Shown: positions 33,140 through 44,416 of the stretch, one piece after another
Layout: every line of letters starts with the position of its first letter
Position numbering within the stretch: position 1 is the stretch's first letter
Origin: Undaria pinnatifida
Lineage: Eukaryota > Sar > Phaeophyceae > Laminariales > Alariaceae
Assembly (NCBI GenBank): GCA_012845835.1
Contig: JABAKD010000030.1
Coordinates: 1,916,322 to 1,980,321, forward strand
Reading direction: 5' to 3'
DNA length: 64,000 nt
The notes under the pieces: generated by a model
Databases searched by the model: none
The model's input: the letters and a program-made list of their open reading frames with translations, nothing else
What the model was told of the DNA's origin: nothing
Position numbers and translations under genes: made by a program

Positions 33140-33255
33140 CATAACACATGCCACGGAGCTCGGCCGGGGCACTAGCGTGCGTCGCAAATACTGACGACCC
33201 TCGTGCGTGCCCCGCAGCCAGAAGCGCGAGTAAAGACCGACGTGCACCGGAGAAA
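33140..33255 (+). repeat. Dispersed repeat shared with 22040-22140
   Basis: Same block order as the copy at 22 kb (CCACGG, GCGTCGC, GACGACCC, TGCCCCGCAGCC, GGAGAAAAACGT). Non-coding on both strands. Confidence 0.5.
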
Positions 33256-34409
33256 AACGTGGAAATGTAAGGAGAAAAAAAATCCGTACGTACTAATTCA
33301 ACAGTACAGAGGCCTGTTTTGTGGCCACGGACTATATTACGGCGATAAGACCAATACCAGCGAGCTCCCGTCCACCAGCAATCAACGCGCACATAGGATG
33401 GTTGTTGACCACACAGTAGTAACCAATATCCTGCTACTACGACGAGCGCTGCTGCTTCTCTGTTCTGCTGTTAGCTCTGCTGCACGCACGCAATAGCGTA
33501 CTGCCTGCCGTTGATATTGTCCGTGCTGCTACTATACACTGCTGCAGCTGCTGCTGCACTGCTATTGGCACGAGCGTACGCCCCACTTGGTAACACGGTC
33601 GCTTGTATGGCCTCGGCTATACTGTACCTACATGTCTCGACCGTTACGAGCATACGCGGAGCCGGCGACGGCATCAACCCGCCGCGGCGAAGCCCCGTAA
33701 TTTCGATACGATGTATGGTACATGCATAGTTTCCCGGCGCAGAATTAACTTCGACCGAAATCCCCACGTCTGAAAACATTCTGCTGGCCCTCTGACACTA
33801 TCCATGTGAGTGACCGATATTCGTCCTTATAGAGGATCATAGAACACGCGCGACTAAAGTATTGCGCAGCTGCGATAAAATGCCCCAGGTCGACTTCACA
33901 GCTGACGCAGTCGTGATACTAAGGATTCTGCTTTACACTAACTTTCTACTGAACGTCTAAGGTGTACTTCTGCTGGTACGCACAAGGTAACATGTATTGT
34001 ACCAGGTATGTGCTAGGTACATGTTACGGTAGTGTTGTAGATAAGTGGTGTTCTTCGCAGGCACGTTACTCTCGACCCTCGATCTCAATGCACGCAATTC
34101 ACAACGAAAAACGATATCTGTACAGAGCCGTCACGGTGTGACTGATCTCCCAATTTCGTGTTCTCATTACCATATGGCACTGCCTTCTCTTCTTAAGAAC
34201 AGCTTCGCTGTTTACTCTTTCTTAACTGAGCTCGCCGACTCGAAGTAGCCCCACCGGCGTTCACCAAGACGACCCATTTTGTAAGCGGGGTTTATTGCAT
34301 GTCGTCAGCGTGTTCAAGACAACGACGTCGTAGGGTATCCTTTGTTCCGCGCTAATGATTGTTGGTTAAGTTTGCTTATTTTTTGGTTGCACCAAAATGC
34401 GGCACGGGC

Positions 34410-36235
34410 ATGGTACCCAGTGCCGCAATGCCTAATAGGGGTCGGCACTCGCCCCAACGCTTGCATATCCTCAGCATGACACCCATGCAAACCTCTAACC
34501 CGTGTTTTCAATCTCCTGTTGCACCTGTACCACCCATATGCAGCACCCCCGTGGCAAGACAAGGCAAACACATGACGCTAGGAAAGGCGCCAGCCAGCAG
34601 AAGTAACAGCACGAGGCCCAGGACCAACAACGAGTCGTCGTCCAGTAGATTGAGCTCGAAATATACGCCCGTGACGGTGACGACAAGGACCCAGGGTTAT
34701 GCCGGGGCGGCAGCCACGGTCTCTTCCAGGAAAACGTTGAACTATGCATCTTTTGCAAAACGCCCCCCCTCCGGCAGCAATTACAAGTCCACAGTATCAT
34801 CCGCCGCCGCCAACGGCACTGCCACCGCAGCTGCACCTCCCGTCGACGGGTTCCGGGTGAACCACTCCACGATGCACGCGCCGCACCGAGAATCTGCGAT
34901 GGCCACCTCCACCATGCCACATGGAGTAGCCGAACTGGGCAATTACTCGACGAAGGGCGAGGCAAACGCGGCACTGTATGGTATATTCAAACAAGCCTGC
35001 CGAGCCGCAGGTACCGGCCGCCCGGAGTGCACCCTTGAGGAGAACGAAAGGGGGTTGCAGCGATGCACCATCCGAGATTACAATAATCATCGAGCCGACC
35101 TCTACTGGACTTCGCCAAATAGTGAACGTTGGACGCTTATCACGAAGGTGGAGGGCAAGAGCGTTGTCCAAGACCTTGGTGGTCCCGACTGGTCGGGGTC
35201 TTCGTCCCGCGAACTTCATGTGACGCCTGACAGTAGATCGTCCACTACAGCCGCTGATGGTAACATCGCAACCCAAGCAGCTGGACCCATGAGTGGGACT
35301 GCGTTGGTTCAAGCAGTTTTGTCCGGGTGCCAAGGAAATTCTATGGCAGACACGACCGCTTCCCTCAGTCCTAGCGAAAACCCTCCAGAACGGGTTAAAC
35401 AACAGCAAAATACGAACCCTGCGTCTGCGCTCACGACGGCATTGCCACCCCCTTCGCCTCGGCCTGACCGAAAGTCGGCAGCTCCTATCCCCTGCGACAC
35501 ACCACGGCCACAGCTGCCATGCGTCATTCGCAATAGGTTAGGAGCACCGCCTTTCTTCGACCCCGCGCGTGTTTTCACCGCGGACGGCCGCAGCTGCGAC
35601 GAGGGGTGTCGTAACGAGCTGGCCTTGCGGCTATGCCCAATCATTCTGGGGTTGGCACCCGTACCTGGCTCGCGGGATTGGACCCAGGTGTTGCGGGACG
35701 CTGAGGCACTGGAGTACTCCAGTCAGGTCTCGAACTCGCTGGCCTTGCGCCAGAAGGCCGCCAAGGCGATGATGGCGGAGTACGTGGTGACACTGGTGCT
35801 GTACCGTGGCCTACTCCTCGCGTCCAACCATTGCGTGCTCCTTCACGGAGCGACGGAGCTGGGCGGGGAGACGGCCGCGCCGCCGCACTTAGCTTCCCCC
35901 ACAGGCAATAGCCGACTCCCCAAAGACGACGTAGCAATGACTTCCATGAAAAAAGTTGCTGACGCAGACCGAACGGAGGGGATCGCGAGCGGGGGGGTTG
36001 AGCCCACAGCCGGAAAGGTCGCGGGGGTGGTCGAGGGCGAGGCGGATCAAGACATGGTGAACCTGCTTCTGCACAAGCACCCTATTCCCCAGGTACGCAA
36101 CAGGGTTACGCCTGGTTTCTACTGTGTCGTGTGCGCCGTCGTTTGTTTTGTTCTTGAGATCGTCCCCCAAACGGTCCATGTCACGGCTGACGTGCTTGTA
36201 GTGCGACTTTTACTCGCGGACGGCGTTTGAAGCAG
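34410..36235 (+). CDS. Unrecognised protein, 561-codon exon plus short exon
   Basis: Exon 1 is 34410-36092, from ATG (MVPSAAMPNRG) to a CAG/GTACGC donor. A 109-base intron ends TTGTAG, and exon 2 is 36202-36235 (CDFYSRTAFEA), before GTGGGA. Without the intron the frame stops at 36230. The N-terminal ~170 residues are Ser/Thr/Ala-rich and look disordered. A compact region follows (GEANAALYGIFKQACRAAG, then LYWTSPNSERWTLI), then a Pro-rich linker, then a helical part with CDEGCRNELALRLCPIIL. I recognise no family. Exon 2 leaves in phase 1, which does not fit the next coding block at 37498 (phase 0), so a missing exon or a gene end lies between. The coding call rests on the long GC-rich frame and good splice sites. 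Confidence 0.6.
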
Positions 36236-37497
36236 GTGGGAAGTCTTGGATATCAATACATGAATCGGTTGAACGCACAGCTAACGCAGCAACGTCAATA
36301 ACGGCGAGTAGCTACAGTGACAATAGGCAGCAGCGATGCTTGCAAGAGCAGCGCTCACAGCTGGGCTGTTGCTCTCGAAGACAACGGCAGTCAACAACGA
36401 AACGGCACAGCAGTGCAGCAGCAGGGACAAGAGCAGCGGCAGCAGCAGCAGCAGAGTTTATAGCCATGTTGCTGTTACCTGCCGCCTATCAAGACAGCAG
36501 CAATAAGATACCCATTTAACATCAGCAGCAGTAACAACAGCTCGTAACAACAACAAAGCAGCGGCACCTTCCAATTTTGGCATGTATTTCTCATACTACT
36601 ACAAATTCCCGCTGCATTCCGTCTACATATCCGTGCGCATCACTGGGGGGCGCTGTAGTTGTGTGTGGCACCTCAGGTTGCACAGGTCTCAGATGGGCGC
36701 CCCGTTAGTTGCTCACATCACACCGCTCTGCCTCGCCTTTTTGCTTCTGGCGCTGGCCGATGCCAATGACACCGCTGTGCAACAATTTCACACATTGCGC
36801 AGATGGTGATCAAGATAATCTAGATCGTCTAGATCATGCTGTACCTGTCATGATGTGTTGTGCAAGATCTGTGCAGTATAGATCCAACCTAGGAAACCTG
36901 TATACATCGTTCAGATCATCCCATTCTCTCCCGGTAATATGGTCCATAGACCATACAGGTCGTAGGGACAAGGGATTTGTCTGTCTTGAAAGACGCAGTT
37001 CATGACTACTCGTGGATATATCATCTGTCCAACGTGTGTGGACAGTGGAGCACCAGAGAGTGTGTAATGTTGTTGGTAAGACACCACAGTTGATATTCTT
37101 GGTGGTGATTGACTGTTGAGGATCTGATGTGGTGTGTGAACGTTATCTAGATTTGAAGACAACTACTGTCTGTAGTAGGGGTTTCTACTTATCCTCTTCT
37201 GGATTCTGATATGGGGACTCGGGGATGAAGTTAAGATCGCTTGTTTTCTTGTGTTCGTAGCTAATACAACAACTTCTCTCTCCTTTCTTAGCACCTGACT
37301 GGTGCTGACCAGCCCCCCTCAGGCCAAGGGGGGATACTTTCTGGTCAGTAGACCTTGCCTAGCTCAGGCGTGTCTACACGTGTGAACTAATGCCAACAGT
37401 ACTTGTGCGACACGACCGCCCCCTCGCCTCCGTGCCTCCCGCCTCCCTGCCCCCCGCTTCCACGTAAACTGTCGTGTTGGTTGCGTTTGCGCGACAG
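36236..37497. other. Intron or spacer between two unrecognised coding blocks
   Basis: Interrupted CAG/CAA-rich sequence (36300-36560) is followed by sequence with short dyads (for example GATCTAGATC-like at 36810-36840; GACCAGCCCCCCTCAGG opposite GGGGGGATACTTTCTGGTC at 37307-37355). A clear pyrimidine-rich stretch and CGACAG acceptor at 37485-37497 precede the next coding block. No exon that would bridge the phases was found. Confidence 0.45.
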
Positions 37498-38952
37498 ATG
37501 AATGCGGTGCTGTTGCCCGCCGTTAAAACACTGCGGAACGCAAGTGGCCGGGCAACGTGGGTCGATTTCGAATCGCAACTGCGTACTGCGGCCGAGCTCA
37601 CGTTTGACTTGGACCTCGCGGAGGAGCGGCGCATTCTCGACACCATCATGTTCCGCGGGCAGCGACTGTTGGACGCGGGTGGGGATCCAAAGCAGGTGCT
37701 CTTTGTGTTTTCCGAGAAGCTCCCGAAAGCACATGGCGTGGACCGGGCTGTTCTTGCCCAAGATGAAGCAGCTTTGAAGGCCATTGTCGAGGCTAGTGGC
37801 CGCCTTAAAGCGGCGGCCTCTGGGGGGGCTAGCGGGCCCGCCGCAACCACAGCCCATATCCCCGCCTTCACCGTAGCCCCGCCCCCGGCGACAAACGGGC
37901 AGGCGGCCTATCCTCCGATCGGCCTCCACCAGGGCCCGATCGGCCCGCACCAGGGCCCGATCGGCTCGCACCAGGGCCCGATCGGTCCGCATCAGGGCCC
38001 GATCGGCCCACACCAGGGCCCGATCGGCCCGCACCAGGGTCCAATCGGCCCGCACCAGGGCCCGCCGCCATCCGGGGCATTTAGACACATTCAACCTGTA
38101 GTGCAACATAGAGCAGTAGCGGCGCCACCGCCACCACCGCTCGTTCCGTCTCTAGCGCTACGGCGAGACGGCCGGCCTAATGCCGACACAGGGGGACGGG
38201 GTGACCAGCACCCGCCCGCCCTCCCACGCAACCGGGACCAGCAAGAGACACGTCGTTTCAACCGGCAGCTAGAGGCACTGCAGCAGACCTTTCAGCCGGT
38301 TGAGGGCGCCCCTACATGCGACAACTGCATGCGCAACGGTCGGAACCCCAACCACCACCACAAGAACTGCGCTTTTTCAGTGTGCCGCAACTGCAAGTTG
38401 GGTGGGCACCGTGCGGATGTGTGCCCGACACCTGGTATCTTCAAAGCATCCGGCGGCGGGAATGGAGCCGGCGGTGGGGGGAAGACCTTGCAGCCAGAGG
38501 TATTGCAGCAGACCATTCAACCAGTCCGGAGCGGCCCTGCCCCCACCTGCGACAACTGCGTGCGCGCTAGTCGGAACCCGAACCACGACCACAAGCAGTG
38601 CCCTTTCACACCGTGCCGCAAATGCAAGCAGGGCGGGCACCGTGCGAAAGTGTGCCCACTGAGAAGTACCCCTAACGCCCCGGGCAGCGGGAACGGGACC
38701 GGCGGCGGGGGAAAGACCAGGCAGCCAGAGGTATTGCAGCAGACCGTTCAGCCAGTCCAGGGCGGCCCTGGCCCAACCTGCGATAACTGCGTGCGTGCTA
38801 ATAGGAACCCGAACCACCACCACAAGCAGTGCCCCTTCTCAATATGCCGCAAATGCAAGCAGGGAGGGCACCGTGCGAACGCCTGCCCGAATAGAAGTAC
38901 CCTTAGCGCCCCGTGCAACGGGATTGCGGCCGGGGGTGGTGGGAAGACCTAG
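37498..38952 (+). CDS. Triple CCHC zinc-knuckle protein with GPIGPHQ repeats
   Basis: The frame runs from ATG at 37498, directly after a CGACAG acceptor, to TAG at 38950-38952: 484 residues. The first ~110 residues look helical (FESQLRTAAELTFDLDLAEE). At about 143-188 come seven short repeats of GPIGPHQ type. The C-terminal half has three copies of a ~65-residue module. Each has a CDNC-x-NPNH-x-C part followed by a perfect CX2CX4HX4C knuckle (CRNCKLGGHRADVC, CRKCKQGGHRAKVC, CRKCKQGGHRANAC). Such knuckles bind RNA or single-stranded DNA and are typical of retroelement Gag proteins and some host RNA-binding proteins. No protease, polymerase or LTR lies next to it on this strand. It could be a domesticated or orphan gag, or a host gene sharing exons with the block at 34410. 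Confidence 0.65.
   Translation: MNAVLLPAVKTLRNASGRATWVDFESQLRTAAELTFDLDLAEERRILDTIMFRGQRLLDAGGDPKQVLFVFSEKLPKAHGVDRAVLAQDEAALKAIVEASGRLKAAASGGASGPAATTAHIPAFTVAPPPATNGQAAYPPIGLHQGPIGPHQGPIGSHQGPIGPHQGPIGPHQGPIGPHQGPIGPHQGPPPSGAFRHIQPVVQHRAVAAPPPPPLVPSLALRRDGRPNADTGGRGDQHPPALPRNRDQQETRRFNRQLEALQQTFQPVEGAPTCDNCMRNGRNPNHHHKNCAFSVCRNCKLGGHRADVCPTPGIFKASGGGNGAGGGGKTLQPEVLQQTIQPVRSGPAPTCDNCVRASRNPNHDHKQCPFTPCRKCKQGGHRAKVCPLRSTPNAPGSGNGTGGGGKTRQPEVLQQTVQPVQGGPGPTCDNCVRANRNPNHHHKQCPFSICRKCKQGGHRANACPNRSTLSAPCNGIAAGGGGKT
37918..38062 (+). repeat. 21-bp coding tandem repeat, seven units
   Basis: In-frame units of CACCAGGGCCCGATCGGCCC type encode GPIGPHQ, with single-base variants. The repeat keeps the frame, as expected for tolerated length change in a disordered linker. 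Confidence 0.9.
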
Positions 38953-39999
38953 AGAAGGGAGACCCGGAGTGGCAGAGAGGGTTGGGTAGGGTGGGCGTCC
39001 CCAGGGTAGCCGTGTGGGCAGTTTGTTGTTTGCCGTTGTGGGTTGGTTGTCATTGGGGTACTTGTCGTATGAGGCAGCCGCTAAGGCGGGCATGCGCTCC
39101 AGCTACGCTAAATGAATGTACATGTAGATATAATACAGGTAAGGCAACCGTCGGCCTTGGAGAGAGAACCTTTCTTCCTTAATATGTACCAGTGGGATGC
39201 GAGCCCAATGCATGTGTCGCCACAGTTAGTGTTCATTGTGTATCGTGTCTGGATACCCGTAACGCCATCTACGCGTTTTTCCTGGCAGCTGGTGCCAGGT
39301 GTATGATAAGGGTATGTATGTGTTGTTTGTCCGTTTTTAGGGTTGGACTCTACTGCAGTAGCTCCAGCCGGTACAGTATGTACTATTAATAGCGACCAGT
39401 ACATTATGTGCTGGTTCCTGTCAGCAAACAGTACCCACTGGCCCCGAGCAGTGCCCTGTTGCGTCCAAGCCGCAACCCCCGCGTACCCCGGTTTCTGGTG
39501 AGGGAACCCCGCCGGGGAGGAACCCTGGAGACCTCAGCTGGAGGCGCCCTTCCGAAGCACGTTTTTTTACGATTTGCCTTCACTAGAGCTAACATGTACC
39601 AGTACCACCACGCACCACCTGGTACGTTGATTTGAGCCAAGTTTCAAAGTCAATCGGGCGGTAGATCGAATGAGGAACAACGAGCTGAAGCGGACAGAAT
39701 GTGAATGAAGGCACGGAAGGGATCCACGCAGGCAAGCCATCAGTGATTGAGGAGTGTTCGCCCATCGTTCTCATGGGCTCCCTCCATTTCTCCCTCTTTC
39801 CCGCCTCTCTTCTGGTTTGCATAACCTTTGTTGACGTAGCGTATTTTGATGGGTTCCCGCTAGTGTGTTCCTGTGGTGTCACGAAGCGTTATTATTGCGG
39901 GACGTACATAAATAGGCCAATAATGTACGCTTTGGCAACCGTGGCAGCTACCTCAGCCAGGGGGTTATCAATGGTACCGCCAGTCAGTGTAGTCTATAA
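38953..39999. other. Spacer after the zinc-knuckle gene
   Basis: No supported gene. The sequence contains palindromic GGTACC and ACCTGGTAC motifs and a short inverted repeat around 39440-39560 (CCGCAACCCCCGCGTACCCC; GGGAACCCCGCCGGGGAGG). Polyadenylation signals were not clear. Confidence 0.4.
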
Positions 40000-41350
40000 T
40001 TAGTACTACCGACTACCTTGCCGTCTTCTTTCCGGCCGTATGATCGTAATTTTGTGTGATCTATGAAGCTGGTGCTTGGTTGTGATGTTATTATTGGATT
40101 CAGCCTGGCTACATCTGAACTAAGACTCGCAAATGTGATCAGTAGTGTTCCCCACATCGATGTTGGGTCTGTCATCGCTAGGTTACTCAGAAGTGGATTT
40201 GACAGATATTACTCCGGAGAATTATTTTCGTGTTCATTCAGCGTGTATCACGGTTACAACTACTTTCTGCAGCACATCGGAGGCACCAGAAGTAGCTAGC
40301 AGCGCACTCTTAAGGGTATCTATTCTGTATCATCAGCTTGCTCGATGTTCTGGTCATGAAGCAGCAGTAGTACTTAGTGTCAAACACAGCTTTTTAGAAC
40401 TGCCAGCAAGTCATCACATTTTTTTGTTTTTCTGGCAAGATGATCTCGACTTCGATTGGGCTATCAACGAAACAGGCGCTTGTCTGTGTATTTTACCCGC
40501 GGGTTCGGTGGGATAATCTGTGGCAGCCAAGCCAGCAGGCCTAACAATCCGGCCGCGTGGATCCTGCAGGGTAGTTTTTTCGCGATCATTGACCGAGGGC
40601 TATGTGGTCCGCAGATCGGAATAAAAAAACGCTTAAAGCTGCACAGCCGCGTTTCTCGCCCGTTTCTAGCCCGTTATATGGGTCCCGGTTGGGGTCAGGA
40701 TTAGGGATAGGACTAGTTATTGGTAGTCTATAGGGGTTGGGTTGGGTCTACACCCCTGCCTTGATCCCACGAGGAAGTGGTTCCTAGCGCACAAACACGA
40801 ACGGCCTACCGCTCCAAAGATCCACTCAACCTGATCGTTGGGCGAGCTCAGCTGTGCAGCAATCTAAACGGGTCCGCATTGTCGTCACCAGCGATCTGGG
40901 ATCCATCGCCGGGTGACTCGAAACTAAATAAAAATCTTGTAGATATTCGGATCTTCCGGCCTTTCAAACGGTCACAATGATGAAATGGCCCTGCACAACA
41001 TCGGACCCAGCAGGCATCTATCTGGGCGAATTCATCGTGCAACCCGCACTATTAATAGCTTAGCACTGATAACAACAGTACCTTGCCATCTTCTACCTGG
41101 CCGGATGGTCGATATATTATGATGAAGTGATATGACAACGCTGGCCAATGGCGGTGATATCATTCTCGGTTTCACCCAGAATGTCTGAAGTAAAGCTCGC
41201 GGGTTCCATGGGTGGATACCCAGCAATTTTACACATGTTGTGATCATTGGGCGTGTAAAACGGTCACAATTGTTCTGCTGCAGCACGTCGGACGCATCAC
41301 TACTGTAGCCAGCACGGTATTTTCAAAGAATGAATCACACCACCTTTCTA
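40000..41350 (+). repeat. Degenerate ~300-bp satellite, left block
   Basis: Several diverged copies of one unit. Landmarks in order: CTACC-type start, CCTTGCCATCTTCTACCTGG, GGATGGTCG, GAAGCTGGCGCTTGG, TGTGATATCATTCTCGG, GTCTGAAGTAAAACTCGCGG, GATGTTGGATCCATCG, GGTCACAA and CTGCAGCACATCGGACGC. Copies or fragments start near 40005, 40430, 40860 and 41076. The same unit continues at 52440-55000 on the other side of the LTR retrotransposon. Confidence 0.7.
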
Positions 41351-41394
41351 GTCTTTCCAACAAGCTACCATGTGATCATATACATTGCGCACCC

Positions 41395-41780
41395 CGGACA
41401 ATAGCCTATTGGATATGCCTATTGGTATGTCAATAGGTTGGGGTATTTGCACATCAATACCTATTGACACCTTCGATAGGTATGCGAATTTGTCGATCTA
41501 TAGCTATTGCTTGGACCAATAAGTCCAAAGAAATTGGTGCAATAGGCTTTTGTTTTTGCGATGGGTGCGTTAATCCGCCCTTAGTTATTTCTTCGACCAA
41601 TAGGTTCAGATAAATCGACACAATAAGCTATTGTTCTTACAATACGTATGTCACATTGTCGTTCGGTACCTATTACTGCGACTAATAGGTCCGTAAAATT
41701 GTCGATCGATACCTATTGTTGGGCCAACAGGTCTGCGAAATTGTCGATCGATAACTATTGCCTTGACCAGAAGGTATAAA
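41395..41780 (+). repeat. CAATAGG / CGATACC minisatellite, left block
   Basis: Repeated ~45-65-bp units with GACCAATAGGT, GAAATTGTCGATCGATA and CCTATTG. Closely related units (GTCGATCGATACCTATTG) occur right of the LTR element at 51795-52420. Confidence 0.75.
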
Positions 41781-41910
41781 GACCTGTACATGATATATTG
41801 AAAACGCCTGTTGTTGGTCTGTTCACAAGTTGGTTGTTGATTTATTTTTATTTTTTTATTCCATTTGCCATCTGGCAATGTAGTATTACATGTATCATAA
41901 TATTTAGAGC

Positions 41911-42161
41911 TGTTACAGGCACAGGTCACCCTTTGCAGGTCTCTCTACTAGGCAGGTTCCGCGTTGGTCACTATCTTGTACCTGGTACTAGATAAGCTCT
42001 TGTATTTGTTCCACACACGCCATGGACGAACTGACGCGACGCGAAAGCAACATCCCCTTTTCCTCTACGCACATGCCGTCCAAGGCATGTAAAACCCCTT
42101 TCATATCGTTTCCGAATCTAGACCTTGAGCCTTCTCAGGCTTCCAGGGCAGTACCATAGCA
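41911..42161 (-). repeat. LTR, left copy (3' LTR for the coding strand)
   Basis: Starts TGTTAC and ends CCATAGCA. It shares TACTAGGCAGGTTCC, GTTGGTCACT, CTTGTATT, GTTCCACACACG, GACGCGAAAGCA, CCCCTTT and GGCTTCCAGGGCA with 51517-51765 in the same order and orientation. The two LTRs are clearly diverged, so the insertion is not recent. Confidence 0.85.
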
Positions 42162-42641
42162 CTAGCCCACCCTGATGAGCCGCAAGTGCAGAAGTGTGGA
42201 ATATTGGAGGAAGCACCGGTTCCACGGCGGTCTAGAGCATAACTCGAAGATGAGGCTCGTCAAAACCTACTCCCACACCTCTACCCTGGGAGGCTGCGAA
42301 GCCCCAGGAAAATTCTAAAGCAGAAAAAAAGAAACAGAAACAAAATGCGAAAGCGCTGGGGTGGAAGGCGGAAGAGTCAAAGACCTCGCGACCAAAACCC
42401 CAAGCGGTAAAAAAAAAAACCAGAACGCGCTACGTACGAAACCCAATTCGCACGCGCGGAATCAACATCGCGCTTCACCCTGCGGGGGCGACGTCGAAAC
42501 CGGGCGGGGAATTACCAGGAAAATCCCCCGAGGAAAACTGAATTAATAACCCAGAACAAAAACGAACATTTCCCGAAGAAGCAAAATTCAAAACCGGAAA
42601 AACCGGATCAAAAATACTCAAGAGCAGTGGTGACCTGGACG

Positions 42642-43189
42642 TCAACTAGCCACGTCCGCGCCTCGAGATTCATCTACTAGTATGTTACTCTGAATCCCGC
42701 GTGCGACTGATCTACCCCGACGGAGTTGAACGCGCCAAGAACCTTGAACACCTCCTGTCGAAGTTGTGTAGTGAGCCGGATAGAGCGGAAGCTTGATCGG
42801 TCCCGGGTCGTCTAGAAAACATACCAAATATCCGCCATCGGTGGTTGTGCGAGCGCTGATTTTCCCTAGCCACACCACAAGACGTCACTGACCGTACCAA
42901 AAATTGCCCCCGTTGGGAAGCACCGTGGTGCTGTAGTGCTGTAGTGGCGTAACCAGTCAGCGCGCGACACGCAACCGTAGCCAGGTGCCAAAAGTCGTTC
43001 GCCGTTAGCACAAGAAAGCTCCCGCTGGGCGGCCCCAATGCGCATCTGCCGATACAGGCGGTTGGTTCGGCGGTGTTGGTTCGGAGTGCCAGCCCAGTAG
43101 AGCAAGATCTGCTTGCGTGAGAGCTGGGGGTCTATCTTCCGTTCCCACGACGGACGGGAGAGCCCACTCCAATGAGTCTCGCACATCAC
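42642..43189 (-). pseudogene. Integrase C-terminal (chromo-like) domain remnant
   Basis: The frame 43189-42866 contains SRADWLRHYS and PTGAIFGTV; a shifted frame, 42878-42642, continues WLGKISARTTTDGGYLV, then FLDDPGPIKLPL, GSWRVQL and a stop at 42642. The pattern (W-x-GKI, YLV-x-FLD-x-PGP, GSWRVQ) is that of the C-terminal tail of Ty3/gypsy integrases in stramenopiles, a domain thought to guide integration. One frameshift divides it. It ends about 480 bases before the 3' LTR. Confidence 0.55.
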
Positions 43190-43505
43190 CGCGATGGCCC
43201 CATCCCGATCACGGACCGATTGATGGCCATACGGTGATCCTTTCCACCTCTAGCCGCTGGAGGGGCGCCGACACGTCGCCTTGGGTCACGTGATGTGGGA
43301 GGTTTTTTTTTGGAAAAATTGTAGAGCGCGTATTGCGTCAACCCATCCGGAAGGTGCTTAGGCATGTCGCAGGGGTCGTGGGGGTTGGCGCAGGGCCTTG
43401 CAGCGCTCGACAGAGATGCGGCGGCGCGCATCCGCGCCGGACATGTCTGTGGGGAGGTCCAAATATAGGAGTTTATCCCCCAGGGGGGAACCGTCTCGTG
43501 TGTCA

Positions 43506-44230
43506 CTAGAGTGGCCGGGGCCGACAGAAAGGATTTTGTAGGATCCCGTCCAATTTAGCGCGAATTTGGCCTTGAGAACCTTGTATCCGTGCCCGCTTTC
43601 GCGTCTTGGCGAATAGTGGAGGCCATATTATACATCTAAACCCAATTACCCACAACGGAATTGGGGACCCTGGCGCAAAGCGTCCGAAAGGGCTGAGTTT
43701 CGCCGTTCCACACGAAAAACTGTTAATGCATGCATCTCTCGAACAATATCGTTGTCGCTCTGTTGGCGTTCTGACGCCAGTTCGCAGTATACGAGGTGGT
43801 CGCGGGCCAGGCTCTGATGACCTGGAACCCCGGAGCGGTCGAATTGTGAGAGAGAGGCTCGGGAGTCTGCCCATGTGAATCTCGTTGGGGGTCAGGTCAG
43901 TGGCGGCGCTGGCGGAATCGTTGTAGGCGAACTGCACGTGCGGCAACTGTGCATCTCAATCGTCTTGGCGTTCGTTGACGACCATAACCAGCATGTGGGC
44001 CATTGTGTGGTTAACGCCCTCCACACCACCGTAACCGCTTGTATTTTAGGAGCTGGCGGCGATTCTTTGACACCAAGAAGCTCATATACGACGTGGGAAA
44101 GCTTGGAGCAGAACTGGAGGTCGTTGTCCGACAGGATGCCACGTGGACATCCCCGAAGGGGGATGCACCGGTTGATAAGGATGTTGGTCGTGCCTTCAGC
44201 TGTTAATTCGGCGGCGATGAGGGCGAACAT
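43506..44230 (-). pseudogene. Integrase core remnant
   Basis: 44230 to about 44065 reads FALIAAELTAEGTT, then GCPRGILSDNDLQFCSKL, the SDN-type second catalytic Asp region. After a frame break, 43946 onward reads HVQFAYNDSASAATDLTPNE and IHMGRLPSLSL, the usual region beyond the catalytic Glu. The H2C2 zinc-binding part and first catalytic Asp are missing, and the frame is broken at least once. It follows the NADAR remnant on the same strand. Confidence 0.7.
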
Positions 44231-44416
44231 GTCCTACCGACGACCCCATTTGTTAAGGAAATAATGGGGTATTAGTCCGTTTGACCACTTGCAAAAAGGT
44301 CACCAATTGCTTATCCAAACTAGACCTTAGTGCTGAAACCCGAAGGTACGTCAACCGTGCGGAGGAAATCTCATGAGTTCCCTCGGACGATATCGGAGTG
44401 CAGAATTGAGGAGAAG

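Larger units (their letters stand above)
28074..34409. other. Gene-poor region, 6.3 kb
   Basis: I see no exon chain or protein family on either strand. Its left end holds the promoter side of the PGRL1-like gene. Contents: CTG microsatellite (31051-31086), telomere-like repeats (31584-31630), an 83-bp-repeat relative (32535-32600) and a dispersed repeat (33140-33255). A transcript without a recognisable product cannot be excluded. Confidence 0.5.

Noticed and set aside
37502-38989. Other-frame ORFs within the zinc-knuckle gene
   Set aside because: They overlap the frame with three perfect CCHC knuckles and repeat its periodicity; they are shadows.
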